Assembly (NCBI RefSeq): GCF_014654785.1
Contig: NZ_BNBD01000005.1
Coordinates: 248,001 to 312,000, forward strand
Source: Streptomyces mashuensis
Lineage (GTDB): Bacteria > Actinomycetota > Actinomycetes > Streptomycetales > Streptomycetaceae
Direction: 5' to 3'
DNA length: 64,000 bases
The notes beneath the pieces were generated by a model. It worked only from the letters and a program-made list of their open reading frames with translations. It did no database searches and had not been told where the DNA came from. Position 1 is the stretch's first letter, and each line of letters begins with the position of its first letter. The translations under genes and the position numbers were made by a program. Below, piece after piece: positions 8,334-16,151 of the stretch.

Positions 8334-9860
8334 GTGACGCAGAGCGGACAGGGGAACGGCCCCCAGGAATGGGGCGCGGCCACCGCCCCGCGCGCCCCCC
8401 TCCCCCCGGAAACCCCTCCGGGCGTCTCCCAGGGCCACGCCTACCCCCCGATGCCGTCGGCCCCTCCACCGGTTCCTCCGGGCGGGGCACCGCAGTTGGG
8501 CGTGTGGCCGGTGGCCGAGGGCTCGGTCGGCACGCCGCAGGCGGAGAGCGGCACGCGCGCGGGCCGGCACGCGGGGGTGCCGGCGGGCGAGAGCGAGGCC
8601 ACGACGGTGCTGCCCCCTGTCACCGGGGCGGGCGAGGCGACGACGGTGCTGCCGCCCGTCGGCAGTGCGAGTGAGGCCACGACGGTGCTGCCGCCCATAG
8701 GGGGCGGTGCCGGTGAGGCGACGACGGTGCTGCCCCCTGTCACCGGGGCGGGTGAGGCGACGACGGTGCTGCCGCCCGTCGGTGGTGCGGGTGAGGCGAC
8801 GACGGTGCTGCCGCCCGTCGGCGGTGCGGGCGAGGCTACGACCGTCCTGCCGCCCATAGGGGGCGGTGCCGCGGGTGCCGGTGAGGCCACCACTGTCCTG
8901 CCCCCCGTCGGTGGCAACGCCGCCTCTCCGCAGGCGCCCGGAGGCGGGCACACCCCCGCCGCGCCCTTCTCCGTCATCGCGCCGCCCGGTGAGCGCACCC
9001 CGCCCGCCGAGTTCGACACTCTCTTCCGCGCCGCCACGCCCACCCAGCAGCTGCCCCCTGTGCCCGCCGCCGGCACACCGGCGCCGGCGCCGGCACCCGC
9101 ACCCGTAGGCGCAGCCGCGCCCCGGCCCCGGTCCCGTAGGGCCGCGCCCGCGCCCGCACCGGCGCCGGCATCCGGCCCGGCGCCCGCCGGCCCCGCAGGA
9201 CGTAGGAAGACCCTCCTCATAGGGGCCGCGGTCGTCGGCGGGTGCATCGTCGCCGGGCTCGGCGTCGGCGCGCTGCTCAGTGGCGACGGCGACGGGAAGA
9301 AGCAGCCGCAGCCGGCCGGGGCGTCCGTGCCCGCCGCCGGCCCGGCGACGTCCGCGCCGGCGTCCGCGAGCCCGTCCGCCGCCGCGTCGGCCACGCCCGC
9401 CGACCCCGTACAGGCCCAGGCCAAGGCGCTGGACGCGCTGCTCAAGGACAGCAACAACAGCCGCGACGCCGTCATCAAGGCGGTGGACTCCGTCAAGGAC
9501 TGCAAGAACCTCGACAACGCCGCGTCCGACCTGCGCGCCGCCGCCAAGGAGCGCAACACGCTCGTGACGCGCCTCGGCAAGACCGCCACCGACCAGCTGC
9601 CCAACCACGACGACCTCACCGCGCAGCTCACGCGCGCCTGGCAGTCGTCGGGCACGGCCGACAGCAAGTACGCGACGTGGGCCAAGCAGGCCGACAGCAA
9701 GAAGGGCTGCGTCAAGGGCCACGCCCGGCCCACCAAGGACAGCGTGGCCGGCGACCGGGCCAGTGCCGACGCCACCGACGCCAAGAAGCGGGCCGCCGCC
9801 CTGTGGAACCCGATCGCGGAGAAGTACGGCCTCCCGAAGCGGGAGTGGTCGCAGTTGTAG
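8334..9860 (+). CDS. Single-pass membrane protein with eight EATTVLPP repeats
   Basis: A 508-residue protein of unknown function. Residues 1-85 are Pro/Gly-rich. Residues 88-195 hold eight near-perfect 13-17-residue repeats with core EATTVLPP(V/I), and a degenerate ninth (TQQLPP) lies near 232. A low-complexity Ala/Pro region follows, then a basic patch (GRRK) and one transmembrane helix (TLLIGAAVVGGCIVAGLGVGALL, near 286-308). An Ala/Ser linker leads to an exported C-terminal domain with two Cys (CKNLDNAASD, KKGCVKGH). The topology is N-in, C-out. Thr-Thr next to Pro-Pro repeats are plausible Ser/Thr-kinase or FHA-binding tails, and a membrane Ser/Thr kinase is encoded 1.6 kb downstream. The GTG at 8334 has GAGGAG six bases upstream. 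Confidence 0.85.
   Translation: MTQSGQGNGPQEWGAATAPRAPLPPETPPGVSQGHAYPPMPSAPPPVPPGGAPQLGVWPVAEGSVGTPQAESGTRAGRHAGVPAGESEATTVLPPVTGAGEATTVLPPVGSASEATTVLPPIGGGAGEATTVLPPVTGAGEATTVLPPVGGAGEATTVLPPVGGAGEATTVLPPIGGGAAGAGEATTVLPPVGGNAASPQAPGGGHTPAAPFSVIAPPGERTPPAEFDTLFRAATPTQQLPPVPAAGTPAPAPAPAPVGAAAPRPRSRRAAPAPAPAPASGPAPAGPAGRRKTLLIGAAVVGGCIVAGLGVGALLSGDGDGKKQPQPAGASVPAAGPATSAPASASPSAAASATPADPVQAQAKALDALLKDSNNSRDAVIKAVDSVKDCKNLDNAASDLRAAAKERNTLVTRLGKTATDQLPNHDDLTAQLTRAWQSSGTADSKYATWAKQADSKKGCVKGHARPTKDSVAGDRASADATDAKKRAAALWNPIAEKYGLPKREWSQL
8595..8918 (+). repeat. Eight in-frame tandem repeats (39-51 bp) encoding EATTVLPP units
   Basis: Eight direct repeats with a common core GAGGC(G/C/T)AC(G/C)AC(G/T/C)GT, each encoding E-A-T-T-V-L-P-P-V/I, with Gly/Ala spacers of 5-9 residues. 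Unit lengths are 13, 13, 14, 13, 13, 13, 17 and 12 codons. Several copies are nearly identical at DNA level, so copy number could vary by recombination. These are protein-coding repeats, not CRISPR. Confidence 0.9.
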
Positions 9861-9907
9861 GGACCCGAGAGGTGCCGCCGGCGCCCGGGAACGTACGATC
9901 GAACGCT

Positions 9908-10402
9908 GTGCAGGGTTCGGAGAAGTCTTCCCGTCGCGGCCGCCGCTCGACCACCATGGGCGGTATGCCGCTCTATGACATGCCGTGGTGGCGCTGGCGC
10001 GCGAACGTGCGCTCGGCGCTGCACATGCTCTCGGACCCGGTCTTCCAGAGGGAGTGCTGGCTCGCGGGCCACGAGGGCTACGGGGACGTGACGGACGCCG
10101 TCTACCGCCTGGTCGAGGACACCTGGCTGGACAACTGGTCGGCCGAGAAGTACGTCGGTGCCGTCTTCCGGGACTCCGGCGAGGCCGCCCTCGTCGACGT
10201 CGCCGTGCTGCGCGTGTTGCGGATCATGCACCAGGTCGGGGCGGACGCCCACGTCTCCGCGTACCTGGACCACCCCGGTTGGCCGGAGGCGGTGCACGCC
10301 GCCCGCGAGGCCCACGTACGGCTGGCCGTCAACGACGGCGAGGACCCGGACCTGCCGCCCCGCCCGCTCGGCGTCCTGGAGATGCTCACCCGGATCGCCT
10401 GA
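9908..10402 (+). CDS. SCO4402-family protein
   Basis: A 164-residue soluble protein of a family conserved throughout Streptomyces and usually encoded next to purU, as here. It is recognised from MPLYDMPWWRWRANVRSALHMLSDP and LVEDTWLDNWSAEKYVG. It is all-helical with no signal or membrane segment; function is unknown. Starts possible are GTG 9908, ATG 9956 and ATG 9965. GTG 9908 is chosen because a TACGAT -10 box ends nine bases upstream, which would give a leaderless transcript, and no Shine-Dalgarno sequence precedes any candidate. The invariant family core starts at 9956, so the first 16 residues are the uncertain part. Confidence 0.82.
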   Translation: MQGSEKSSRRGRRSTTMGGMPLYDMPWWRWRANVRSALHMLSDPVFQRECWLAGHEGYGDVTDAVYRLVEDTWLDNWSAEKYVGAVFRDSGEAALVDVAVLRVLRIMHQVGADAHVSAYLDHPGWPEAVHAAREAHVRLAVNDGEDPDLPPRPLGVLEMLTRIA

Positions 10403-10421
10403 CCCGGCCCGCACCCCGCAC

Positions 10422-10454
10422 GCATCCCGCCCGCATCCCGCCCGCATCCCGTCC
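10422..10454. repeat. Three tandem copies of an 11-bp unit (GCATCCCGCCC)
   Basis: Copies begin at 10422, 10433 and 10444, the last with one mismatch. They lie in the short gap between the SCO4402-family gene and purU, just upstream of the purU promoter. No function is evident; replication slippage would explain them. Confidence 0.75.
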
Positions 10455-10508
10455 CGTGCTCCGTCGCGCGGTCCGGCACCCCACCGGAATGTGCCACGCT
10501 ATAGGGCT

Positions 10509-11408
10509 ATGAACGCCGCCCAGACCCCTGCCGAAGCGTCCGCGCCCGCGGCCGCGCCGCGCGACCAGTACGTCCTCACCCTCTCCTGCCCGGACAAGCA
10601 GGGCATCGTCCACGCGGTGTCCAGCTACCTGTTCATGACCGGATGCAACATCGAGGACAGCCGGCAGTTCGGCGACCACGACACGGGCCTGTTCTTCATG
10701 CGCGTCCACTTCAGTGCCGAGGCCCCCGTCACCGTCGACAAGCTGCGCGCCAGCTTCGCGGCGATCGGCGACTCGTTCCACATGGACTGGCAGATCCATC
10801 GCGCGGACGAGAAGATGCGGATCGTCCTGATGGTGTCCAAGTTCGGGCACTGCCTCAACGACCTGCTCTTCCGCAGCCGGATCGGGGCGCTCCCGGTGGA
10901 GATCGCGGCGGTCGTCTCCAACCACACCGACTTCGCCGAGCTCGTCGGCTCGTACGGCGTCCCCTTCCATCACATTCCGGTAACGAAGGAGAACAAGCCG
11001 GAGGCGGAGGCGCGGCTGCTGGAGCTCGTCCAGGCCGAGAAGGTCGAGCTGGTCGTGCTCGCCCGCTACATGCAGGTGCTCTCCGACGACCTGTGCAAGG
11101 CGCTGGCCGGGCGGATCATCAACATCCACCACTCCTTCCTGCCGAGCTTCAAGGGCGCGAAGCCGTACCACCAGGCGCACGCCCGCGGCGTCAAGCTGAT
11201 CGGTGCCACCGCGCACTACGTCACCGCGGACCTCGACGAGGGCCCGATCATCGAGCAGGAGGTCGAGCGCGTCGGCCACGAGGTCAGCCCGGAGCAGCTG
11301 GTGGCCATCGGCCGCGACGTGGAGTGCCAGGCACTGGCCCGCGCCGTGAAGTGGCACAGCGAGCACCGCGTGCTGCTCAACGGCACCCGTACGGTCGTCT
11401 TCGCGTAA
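10509..11408 (+). CDS. purU: Formyltetrahydrofolate deformylase
   Basis: A 299-residue cytoplasmic enzyme that hydrolyses 10-formyl-THF to THF and formate, balancing one-carbon units and supplying formate. An N-terminal ACT domain (residues ~18-95, QYVLTLSCPDKQGIVHAVSSYL) is followed by a formyl-transferase domain. The conserved catalytic region is NIHHSFLPSFKGAKPYHQA (around 200-220) with GATAHYVTADLDEGPII, carrying the Asn/His/Asp active-site set of this family. Length matches PurU (~280-300). The ATG at 10509 sits 8 bases after a CACGCT -10-like element, so it may be leaderless; there is no ribosome site. It is convergent with the Ser/Thr kinase gene, with only 43 bases between stops. Confidence 0.96.
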   Translation: MNAAQTPAEASAPAAAPRDQYVLTLSCPDKQGIVHAVSSYLFMTGCNIEDSRQFGDHDTGLFFMRVHFSAEAPVTVDKLRASFAAIGDSFHMDWQIHRADEKMRIVLMVSKFGHCLNDLLFRSRIGALPVEIAAVVSNHTDFAELVGSYGVPFHHIPVTKENKPEAEARLLELVQAEKVELVVLARYMQVLSDDLCKALAGRIINIHHSFLPSFKGAKPYHQAHARGVKLIGATAHYVTADLDEGPIIEQEVERVGHEVSPEQLVAIGRDVECQALARAVKWHSEHRVLLNGTRTVVFA

Positions 11409-11420
11409 GGGTTCGCGTAA

Positions 11421-11436
11421 GGGGCGGCGGCGCCCT
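11421..11436. terminator. Short hairpin between purU and the convergent kinase gene
   Basis: GGGCG (11422-11426) pairs with CGCCC (11431-11435) around a 4-base loop in the 43-base gap between two convergent stops. It is small and has no U-tract, so this is only a candidate. Confidence 0.4.
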
Positions 11437-11451
11437 ACGGCGACAGGCGCT

Positions 11452-13077
11452 CTACGGCGACGAGACCGGCTTCGTCCGGACGAACGTCGCCAGCATCGTG
11501 TCGAAGTAGCGGCGGCCCTCGGCCGCCTTGCCGACGGGGGAGGAGACCCACACGTCGTACATCTTCTCCCCCTCGTCCCACGCCACGTCATAGGTGTGGC
11601 GGGAACCGCCCGGCGCCTTGTTCTCGTTCTCGTCGAAGCCGTCCCAGCTGAACTCCCACGACGCCGCACGGTGCCCGTTGTGCGTCGTGCGCTCCACCGT
11701 GCCGTCGCGGTAGCCGGGGTAGCGGTCGGGGGCGATGGCGGCCGAGCTGCGCATCACCCCGATGGGGCCGCCCTCCTGCACGTCCTGGATGAGGACGCCG
11801 ATGCGGAACTCCTTGCCCGGCGAGTAGTAGAAGACGCGCGGCGGCTCGAAGGACCGGGTGAACCCCTCGGGCACGGCGAGCGCGAAGCCGGCCGGGTCCT
11901 GGACGGAGCGGTAGCCCGGCGGGGCGGCGACGGAGGCGCTGGCCGGCGGTTCGGCGACGACGGCCGTGGCCGGGCGGGTGGTGAGGCGGGCGGCCCGGTT
12001 GTCGCCCGCGGTGCTGTCGCGGTCCACCAGCAGCGCCGCCATCCCGGCGGCCAGCGCGGCCAGGGCCACCACCGTCAGCGCGGCCATCAGCGCCGTACGG
12101 GCGGGGCTGCCGCGGTACGCCGGGGCGGCGCGCGCGACGGGCACGCCCCGGCGCGTCAGCGTACGGGTGAGCGTGCGGGGCGACGTACGGAGCACATGCG
12201 TGGTGCCGCGCCGGGCCGGCGGGCGCGGGGCGGCCGCGGGCATCCGGCCGGTGTCGAGGTACGCCCGCAGCATCGCCTCGGCCTCCTCGGCCGTCAGCCG
12301 CCGCCCGGGATCGCGCTCCAGCAGGCCGCGGACGACGGGCAGCAGCGGACCGGCGGCCTCCGGTGGCCGGATCTCGTCGTGCACGACGGCGTGCAGGATG
12401 CCGCCCAGCGAGTCGCGGTGGAAGGGCGAGGCGCCGCTGAGCGACGTGCACAGCAGCACGCCCAGCGACCACAGGTCCGAGCCCGGCCCCGCCGCCCCGC
12501 CCGACATGCGCTCCGGCGCCGTGTACTCGGGCGAGCCCACGAACGCGCCCGCCTCCGTGATCGTCGTCGCGCCCGGCACCTGGGCGATCCCGAAGTCGGT
12601 GAGGACCGCGCGCCCCGTGCCGGCCTCCAGCAGCACGTTGGGCGGTTTGATGTCGCGGTGCAGCACCCCGCGGGCGTGGGCGGCGCGCAGCGCCCCCAGC
12701 AGGCCCAGGCCGATGCGGGCCGCCTCCTCCGGGCCGAGCGGCCCGTCCGCCGCCAGCCGGCCCGCCAGGGAGCACCCCTCGACCAGCTCCATGACGATCC
12801 ACGGCCGGCCGTCCTGCTCGACGATGTCGTGCATCACGATCACGTTGGGGTGCTTGATCTGGGCGACCGTGCGCGCCTCCCGCAGCGTCCGGTCGTACTG
12901 GGCGCGGGCGTCCCGCCCCGAACGCGGGTCGTCCACGTGGAGCTCCTTGACCGCCACCTCGCGGCCGAGCAACTCGTCCGTGGCACGCCATACGGTGCCC
13001 ATCCCGCCGCGCCCGATCTTCCGGCCCAGCCGGTACCGCCCGGCGATGAGACCGCCGTGTGCAGCGTAGGTCCCCAT
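11452..13077 (-). CDS. Membrane Ser/Thr protein kinase (PknB-like, no PASTA domains)
   Basis: A 541-residue Hanks-type kinase. The glycine loop GRGGMG is at residues 22-27, the VAVKELHV lysine follows, the catalytic loop is HRDIKPPNVLL, then DFGIAQ and an APE-like PERM motif. An Arg/Pro-rich juxtamembrane segment leads to one transmembrane helix (ALMAALTVVALAALAAGMAALLV) and an extracytoplasmic domain of ~160 residues with GYRSVQDPAGFALAVPEGF and ASWEFSWDGFDE. That outer domain is not PASTA and resembles the one on the kinase at 37330. The ATG at 13077 (MGTYAAHGG) is chosen since the kinase fold begins directly after it. It is transcribed alone toward purU, away from the tRNA. Confidence 0.93.
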   Translation of the reverse strand: MGTYAAHGGLIAGRYRLGRKIGRGGMGTVWRATDELLGREVAVKELHVDDPRSGRDARAQYDRTLREARTVAQIKHPNVIVMHDIVEQDGRPWIVMELVEGCSLAGRLAADGPLGPEEAARIGLGLLGALRAAHARGVLHRDIKPPNVLLEAGTGRAVLTDFGIAQVPGATTITEAGAFVGSPEYTAPERMSGGAAGPGSDLWSLGVLLCTSLSGASPFHRDSLGGILHAVVHDEIRPPEAAGPLLPVVRGLLERDPGRRLTAEEAEAMLRAYLDTGRMPAAAPRPPARRGTTHVLRTSPRTLTRTLTRRGVPVARAAPAYRGSPARTALMAALTVVALAALAAGMAALLVDRDSTAGDNRAARLTTRPATAVVAEPPASASVAAPPGYRSVQDPAGFALAVPEGFTRSFEPPRVFYYSPGKEFRIGVLIQDVQEGGPIGVMRSSAAIAPDRYPGYRDGTVERTTHNGHRAASWEFSWDGFDENENKAPGGSRHTYDVAWDEGEKMYDVWVSSPVGKAAEGRRYFDTMLATFVRTKPVSSP

Positions 13078-13133
13078 GAGCTCATATTGCCCGACGGCCT
13101 GCGGGTGTGTACGGAGCACCGGAATGAGTCATG

Positions 13134-13139
13134 TACAGT
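13134..13139 (+). promoter_or_regulatory. Candidate -10 box (TACAGT) for tRNA-Arg
   Basis: TACAGT lies 46 bases upstream of the mature tRNA 5' end and within an AT-richer pocket (GAGTCATGTACAGTTGTT). No convincing -35 is seen at 17-18 bp. Assignment to the tRNA rests on position alone. Confidence 0.4.
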
Positions 13140-13184
13140 TGTTCCCGCAACGCCGACCGGCAGGGAGACCAGCCGGGAAGCCGA

Positions 13185-13257
13185 GCGCTCGTAGCTTAAC
13201 GGATAGAGCACTTGACTACGGATCAAGAGGTTGCAGGTTCGAATCCTGCCGAGCGCA
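13185..13257 (+). tRNA. tRNA-Arg (anticodon ACG)
   Basis: A 73-base cloverleaf. The acceptor stem GCGCTCG pairs with CGAGCGC (13250-13256), with discriminator A13257. The D arm is GCTTAACGGATAGAGC. The anticodon stem CTTGA/TCAAG encloses loop CTACGGA with anticodon ACG at 13218-13220. The T arm is GCAGG-TTCGAAT-CCTGC. CCA is not encoded. ACG is read as ICG after TadA editing and decodes CGU/CGC, the most used Arg codons in such a genome. A strong hairpin follows at once. Confidence 0.98.
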
Positions 13258-13262
13258 CAGCA

Positions 13263-13299
13263 GAGAAGACCCCCGGGCCAGTGGCCCGGGGGTCTTCTC
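13263..13299 (+). terminator. Perfect 18-bp stem terminator after tRNA-Arg
   Basis: GAGAAGACCCCCGGGCCA (13263-13280) pairs fully with TGGCCCGGGGGTCTTCTC (13282-13299). It begins six bases after the tRNA 3' end and defines a single-gene tRNA transcript. Confidence 0.93.
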
Positions 13300-13314
13300 A
13301 TTGTCCGGACCTCT

Positions 13315-13342
13315 CAGGACCCTTTCAGGACCCTTTCAGGAC
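13315..13342. repeat. Tandem CAGGACCCTTT repeats upstream of the winged-helix gene
   Basis: Two exact 11-bp copies (13315-13325, 13326-13336) and a partial third (CAGGAC, 13337-13342) lie within 65 bases of the start of the winged-helix gene, next to a TACCGT -10-like element (13364-13369). They could be binding-site repeats or slippage products. Confidence 0.6.
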
Positions 13343-13376
13343 AGGATTCGTCCTATAGCGCGGCTACCGTCGTCCC

Positions 13377-14555
13377 ATGACGCACAGCCCTCACATCAGT
13401 GACGAGCAGCGCCGGGCCCGCCTCGCCCGCCGCCACCTGCTGGCGCCCGCCCGCCGTGCGGCCCGTGCCGAGGACGTGGCCGACGCCGTCGTGGGACTGC
13501 ACGCCACCGATCCCGCCACCGTCTACCTCGCCGCCTGCGCGCGGCTGGCCGAGCCGTCGGCCGCCGAGGTCGACCGGGTGCTGTACGAGGACGTGTCGGT
13601 GGTGCGGCTGCTGTCGATGCGCCGCACCCTGTTCGCGGTGACGACGGAGCTGGCGCCGTACGTGAACGCGTCCACGGCCCGTGGCATCGCCCGGCGCGAG
13701 CGGGCGCAGATGATGAAGGCGCTGGCCACGTGCGCGGACGCGGCCGAACCGTGGGACGAGCGGCGGCTGGCGGAGACGGAGCGGGCGGCGCTGGCCGCCC
13801 TGGCCGCGCGGGGCGAGGCGACGACGTCGGAGCTGGCGCAGGACGTGCCGGCGCTGCGCGAGACGGTCGTCATGTCGCCGGGCAAGCCGTACGAGGCGCG
13901 GCGCAGCGTCGGCAGCTGGGTGCTGGGGGTGCTGGCGGCGGACGGGCACATCCGGCGCGGCCGGCCGCGCGGCTCGTGGACGAGCAGCCTGCACCGCTGG
14001 GCGGTGGCGGCGGAGCTGCCGGAGCCGCCGGAGCGGGAGGCGCGCGCGGAGCTGGTGCGGCGCTGGCTGGCCTCGTACGGGCCGTCGTCGGAGGCCGACC
14101 TCAAGTGGTGGACGGGCTGGTCGCTACGCGACACGCGGGCGGCGCTGGCGGACGTGGGGGCCGTGTCCGTACGGCTGGACCACGGGCCCGGGCTGGCGCT
14201 CCCCAGTGACGTGGAGCCCGTCGCGGACGGCGGCGACTGGGCGGCGCTGCTGCCGGGTCTCGACCCGACGGCGATGGGCTGGCGCGACCGCGACTGGTAC
14301 CTGGACCCGGAGCACGTGCCGTTCCTCTTCGACCGGGCGGGCAACGTGGGCCCGACGGTGTGGTGGAACGGCCGGGTGGTCGGGGGCTGGGCGCAGCGCG
14401 CGAACGGCGAGGTGGTGTGGCGGACCCTGACGGACGTGGGCCGGGCGGCGCGCACCGCGATCGAGGCGGAGGCGGCCCGGCTCTCCGGCTGGCTGGGGGA
14501 CGTCCGCGTGACGCCCCGTTTCCGCACGCCGCTGGAGCGCGAACTGGTGCGGTGA
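13377..14555 (+). CDS. Winged-helix DNA-binding protein, AlkZ/HTH_42 family
   Basis: A 392-residue protein of the HTH_42 superfamily, which contains the AlkZ-type DNA glycosylases that unhook interstrand crosslinks and alkylated bases. Tandem winged-helix modules are seen; recognisable motifs are RRHLLAPARR, DVVGLHATDPATVYL-like (LHATD at residues 41-45), VVRLLSMRRTLF, GSWTSS and RTPLEREL near the C-terminus. In E. coli AlkZ (YcaQ) the catalytic QxQ/QxD motif occupies the LHATD position. Here the first Gln is His (H42) and only D45 remains, so chemistry may differ or be absent. The ATG at 13377 follows a TACCGT box by 7 bases (possibly leaderless). It is monocistronic. Confidence 0.83.
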   Translation: MTHSPHISDEQRRARLARRHLLAPARRAARAEDVADAVVGLHATDPATVYLAACARLAEPSAAEVDRVLYEDVSVVRLLSMRRTLFAVTTELAPYVNASTARGIARRERAQMMKALATCADAAEPWDERRLAETERAALAALAARGEATTSELAQDVPALRETVVMSPGKPYEARRSVGSWVLGVLAADGHIRRGRPRGSWTSSLHRWAVAAELPEPPEREARAELVRRWLASYGPSSEADLKWWTGWSLRDTRAALADVGAVSVRLDHGPGLALPSDVEPVADGGDWAALLPGLDPTAMGWRDRDWYLDPEHVPFLFDRAGNVGPTVWWNGRVVGGWAQRANGEVVWRTLTDVGRAARTAIEAEAARLSGWLGDVRVTPRFRTPLERELVR

Positions 14556-14613
14556 GGGGGCGCGGTGGGGCGCTCCCGCCCCCCGGCGCGCACCCTTCGG
14601 CGCTTCGTGTCCT

Positions 14614-16077
14614 TCAGCGCTTGGCGCCGTTGCGTGACGGCAGCGCGAGCCCGCCCAGGGCGGCGCACACCATGACGGCCGAGGCGATGAGGAAGCCGCG
14701 CCCGTACCCGGCGGCCAGGGCGGCGGGGAGGTCGTGACCACCGGTGGCCAGGCGGTCGGCGGTGACGTGCGAGGCGACGGTGGCCAGGACGGCGAGGCCC
14801 AGCGCACCGCCGATCTGGCGTGAGGTGTTGACCAGGCCGGAGGCGAGGCCGGCCTCGTCGCGGGCGGCGCTGCTGGTGGCGGCGACTGTCGTGGGCATCG
14901 TCGCCAGGCCCGTGCCCAGCGTGGCCAGCACGAGCGGTGCGGCCACGTCCGTGGCGAACGAGCCGTCGGCGCTGATGCGCGACAGCCAGGCGAAGCCGGC
15001 CGTGCTCAGCAAGGCACCGGTGATCAGCAGGGGGCGGCTGCCGGTGCGCGGCATCAGGCGCGTGGCGATGCGCGCGCCGACGATGATGGACAGCGAGCCG
15101 GGCAGGAAGCACAGGCCGGCCTTCATGGCGCTGTAGTGCAGGACCTGCTGGAAGTAGAGCGACAGCAGGAACCACATCGAGAACATGGCCGCGCCGATCG
15201 CCAGCACGACGACGTTGGCGGTCGCCAGGGTGCGGCGGCGCAGTACGCGCAGCGGCACGAGCGGGTGGGCGACGCGCGCCTCAAGGGCGACGAAGCCGGC
15301 GAGCAGGGCGACGGCGGCGAGCAGCGGGCCCCAGACCACGGGCGCGTCCCAGCCGTGCGTCTCGGCGGAGATGATCCCGTAGACGAGGGCGGTCAGACCG
15401 GCCGTCACCGTCAGCGCGCCCGGCAGGTCGAGGCGGCGCAGCCCGCCCTGGGCGCCGGTGGCCGCCGGCACCCATACGAGGGCGGCCGCCAGCAGCGCCG
15501 CGCCGATGGGCACGTTGACGAAGAGGACCCAGCGCCAGCCCGCGTACTGCGTGAGCAGGCCGCCGACGACGGCCCCGGTGGCGCCGCCGGCCGCCATGAC
15601 GGCGCTCCAGGCGCCCATCGCGCGGGTGCGTGCGGCGGGTTCGGTGAACGTCGTCATGATCAGCGTGAGCGTGGCCGGGGCGAGCAGCGCGCCGCCGACG
15701 CCCTGCACGGCCCGTGCGGCGACGAGCCAGGCGCCGTCGGTGGCCAGGCCGCCGGCGAGCGAGGCGAGGGTGAAGGCGGTGACGCCGGTGAGGAACGCCC
15801 GCTTGGTGCCGACCAGGTCGGCCAGGCGGCCGCCGAGCAGCAGCAGCCCGGCGAAGCCGAGCGTGTAGGCGTTGACGATCCACTGCTGGCCGGCGCCGCT
15901 GAGGTGCAGCTCGGTGCGCATGGCGGGGAGCGCCACGTTCACGATCGACACGTCGAGGATGACCATGAACTGGGCCACGCAGGCGATGGCCAGGATCGCG
16001 GCGGTGGAGCGCGGCCCGGCCGCGGCGGGACGGGCGGGGGCTGTCCCGGTGGGCCCGGGTGAGGTGGCGGTCTGCAT
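14614..16077 (-). CDS. MFS multidrug efflux transporter (DHA2/EmrB-QacA type)
   Basis: A 487-residue drug:proton antiporter with about 14 hydrophobic helices. Family signatures are the N-terminal FMVILDVSIVNVALPAM (motif D1, near residues 37-53), GGRLADLVGTKRAFL (motif A), and VGGALLAPATLTLI followed by ATGAVVGGLLTQYAGWRWVLFVNVP (motif C and the DHA2 insert). Substrates are likely cationic or aromatic drugs; the sequence does not identify them. It is divergent from a TetR gene across a 74-base gap holding two identical-core palindromes, so it is almost certainly that repressor's target. Confidence 0.94.
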   Translation of the reverse strand: MQTATSPGPTGTAPARPAAAGPRSTAAILAIACVAQFMVILDVSIVNVALPAMRTELHLSGAGQQWIVNAYTLGFAGLLLLGGRLADLVGTKRAFLTGVTAFTLASLAGGLATDGAWLVAARAVQGVGGALLAPATLTLIMTTFTEPAARTRAMGAWSAVMAAGGATGAVVGGLLTQYAGWRWVLFVNVPIGAALLAAALVWVPAATGAQGGLRRLDLPGALTVTAGLTALVYGIISAETHGWDAPVVWGPLLAAVALLAGFVALEARVAHPLVPLRVLRRRTLATANVVVLAIGAAMFSMWFLLSLYFQQVLHYSAMKAGLCFLPGSLSIIVGARIATRLMPRTGSRPLLITGALLSTAGFAWLSRISADGSFATDVAAPLVLATLGTGLATMPTTVAATSSAARDEAGLASGLVNTSRQIGGALGLAVLATVASHVTADRLATGGHDLPAALAAGYGRGFLIASAVMVCAALGGLALPSRNGAKR

Positions 16078-16088
16078 GACGGCGAGAC

Positions 16089-16121
16089 TAGAGCTCCTCT
16101 AAAAATAGAGCAACTCTATTT
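16089..16121. promoter_or_regulatory. Tandem TetR operators TAGAG-N3-CTCTA
   Basis: Two palindromes share the core TAGAG-N3-CTCTA, at 16089-16101 (spacer CTC) and 16106-16118 (spacer CAA), with centres 17 bp apart. The second extends to AAATAGAG-CAA-CTCTATTT (16103-16121), a perfect 8-bp-arm palindrome. They lie between the divergent MFS and TetR starts and overlap where both promoters must be. Two adjacent dimer sites fit cooperative TetR binding. Confidence 0.88.
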
Positions 16122-16151
16122 CTGACGGCCTTGAGGGGCTATCCTGTGGCC

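Noticed and set aside
8595..8918. Regularly spaced repeats that could suggest a CRISPR array
   Set aside because: Repeats are in-frame multiples of three with Gly/Ala codon spacers that are not unique sequences, and there are no cas genes.
6423..9722. A 1099-codon reverse-strand frame with DGRQHRRRLTR-like repeats
   Set aside because: The repeats are the antisense reading of the EATTVLPP coding repeats; the forward gene has a good ribosome site, a membrane helix and normal codon bias.
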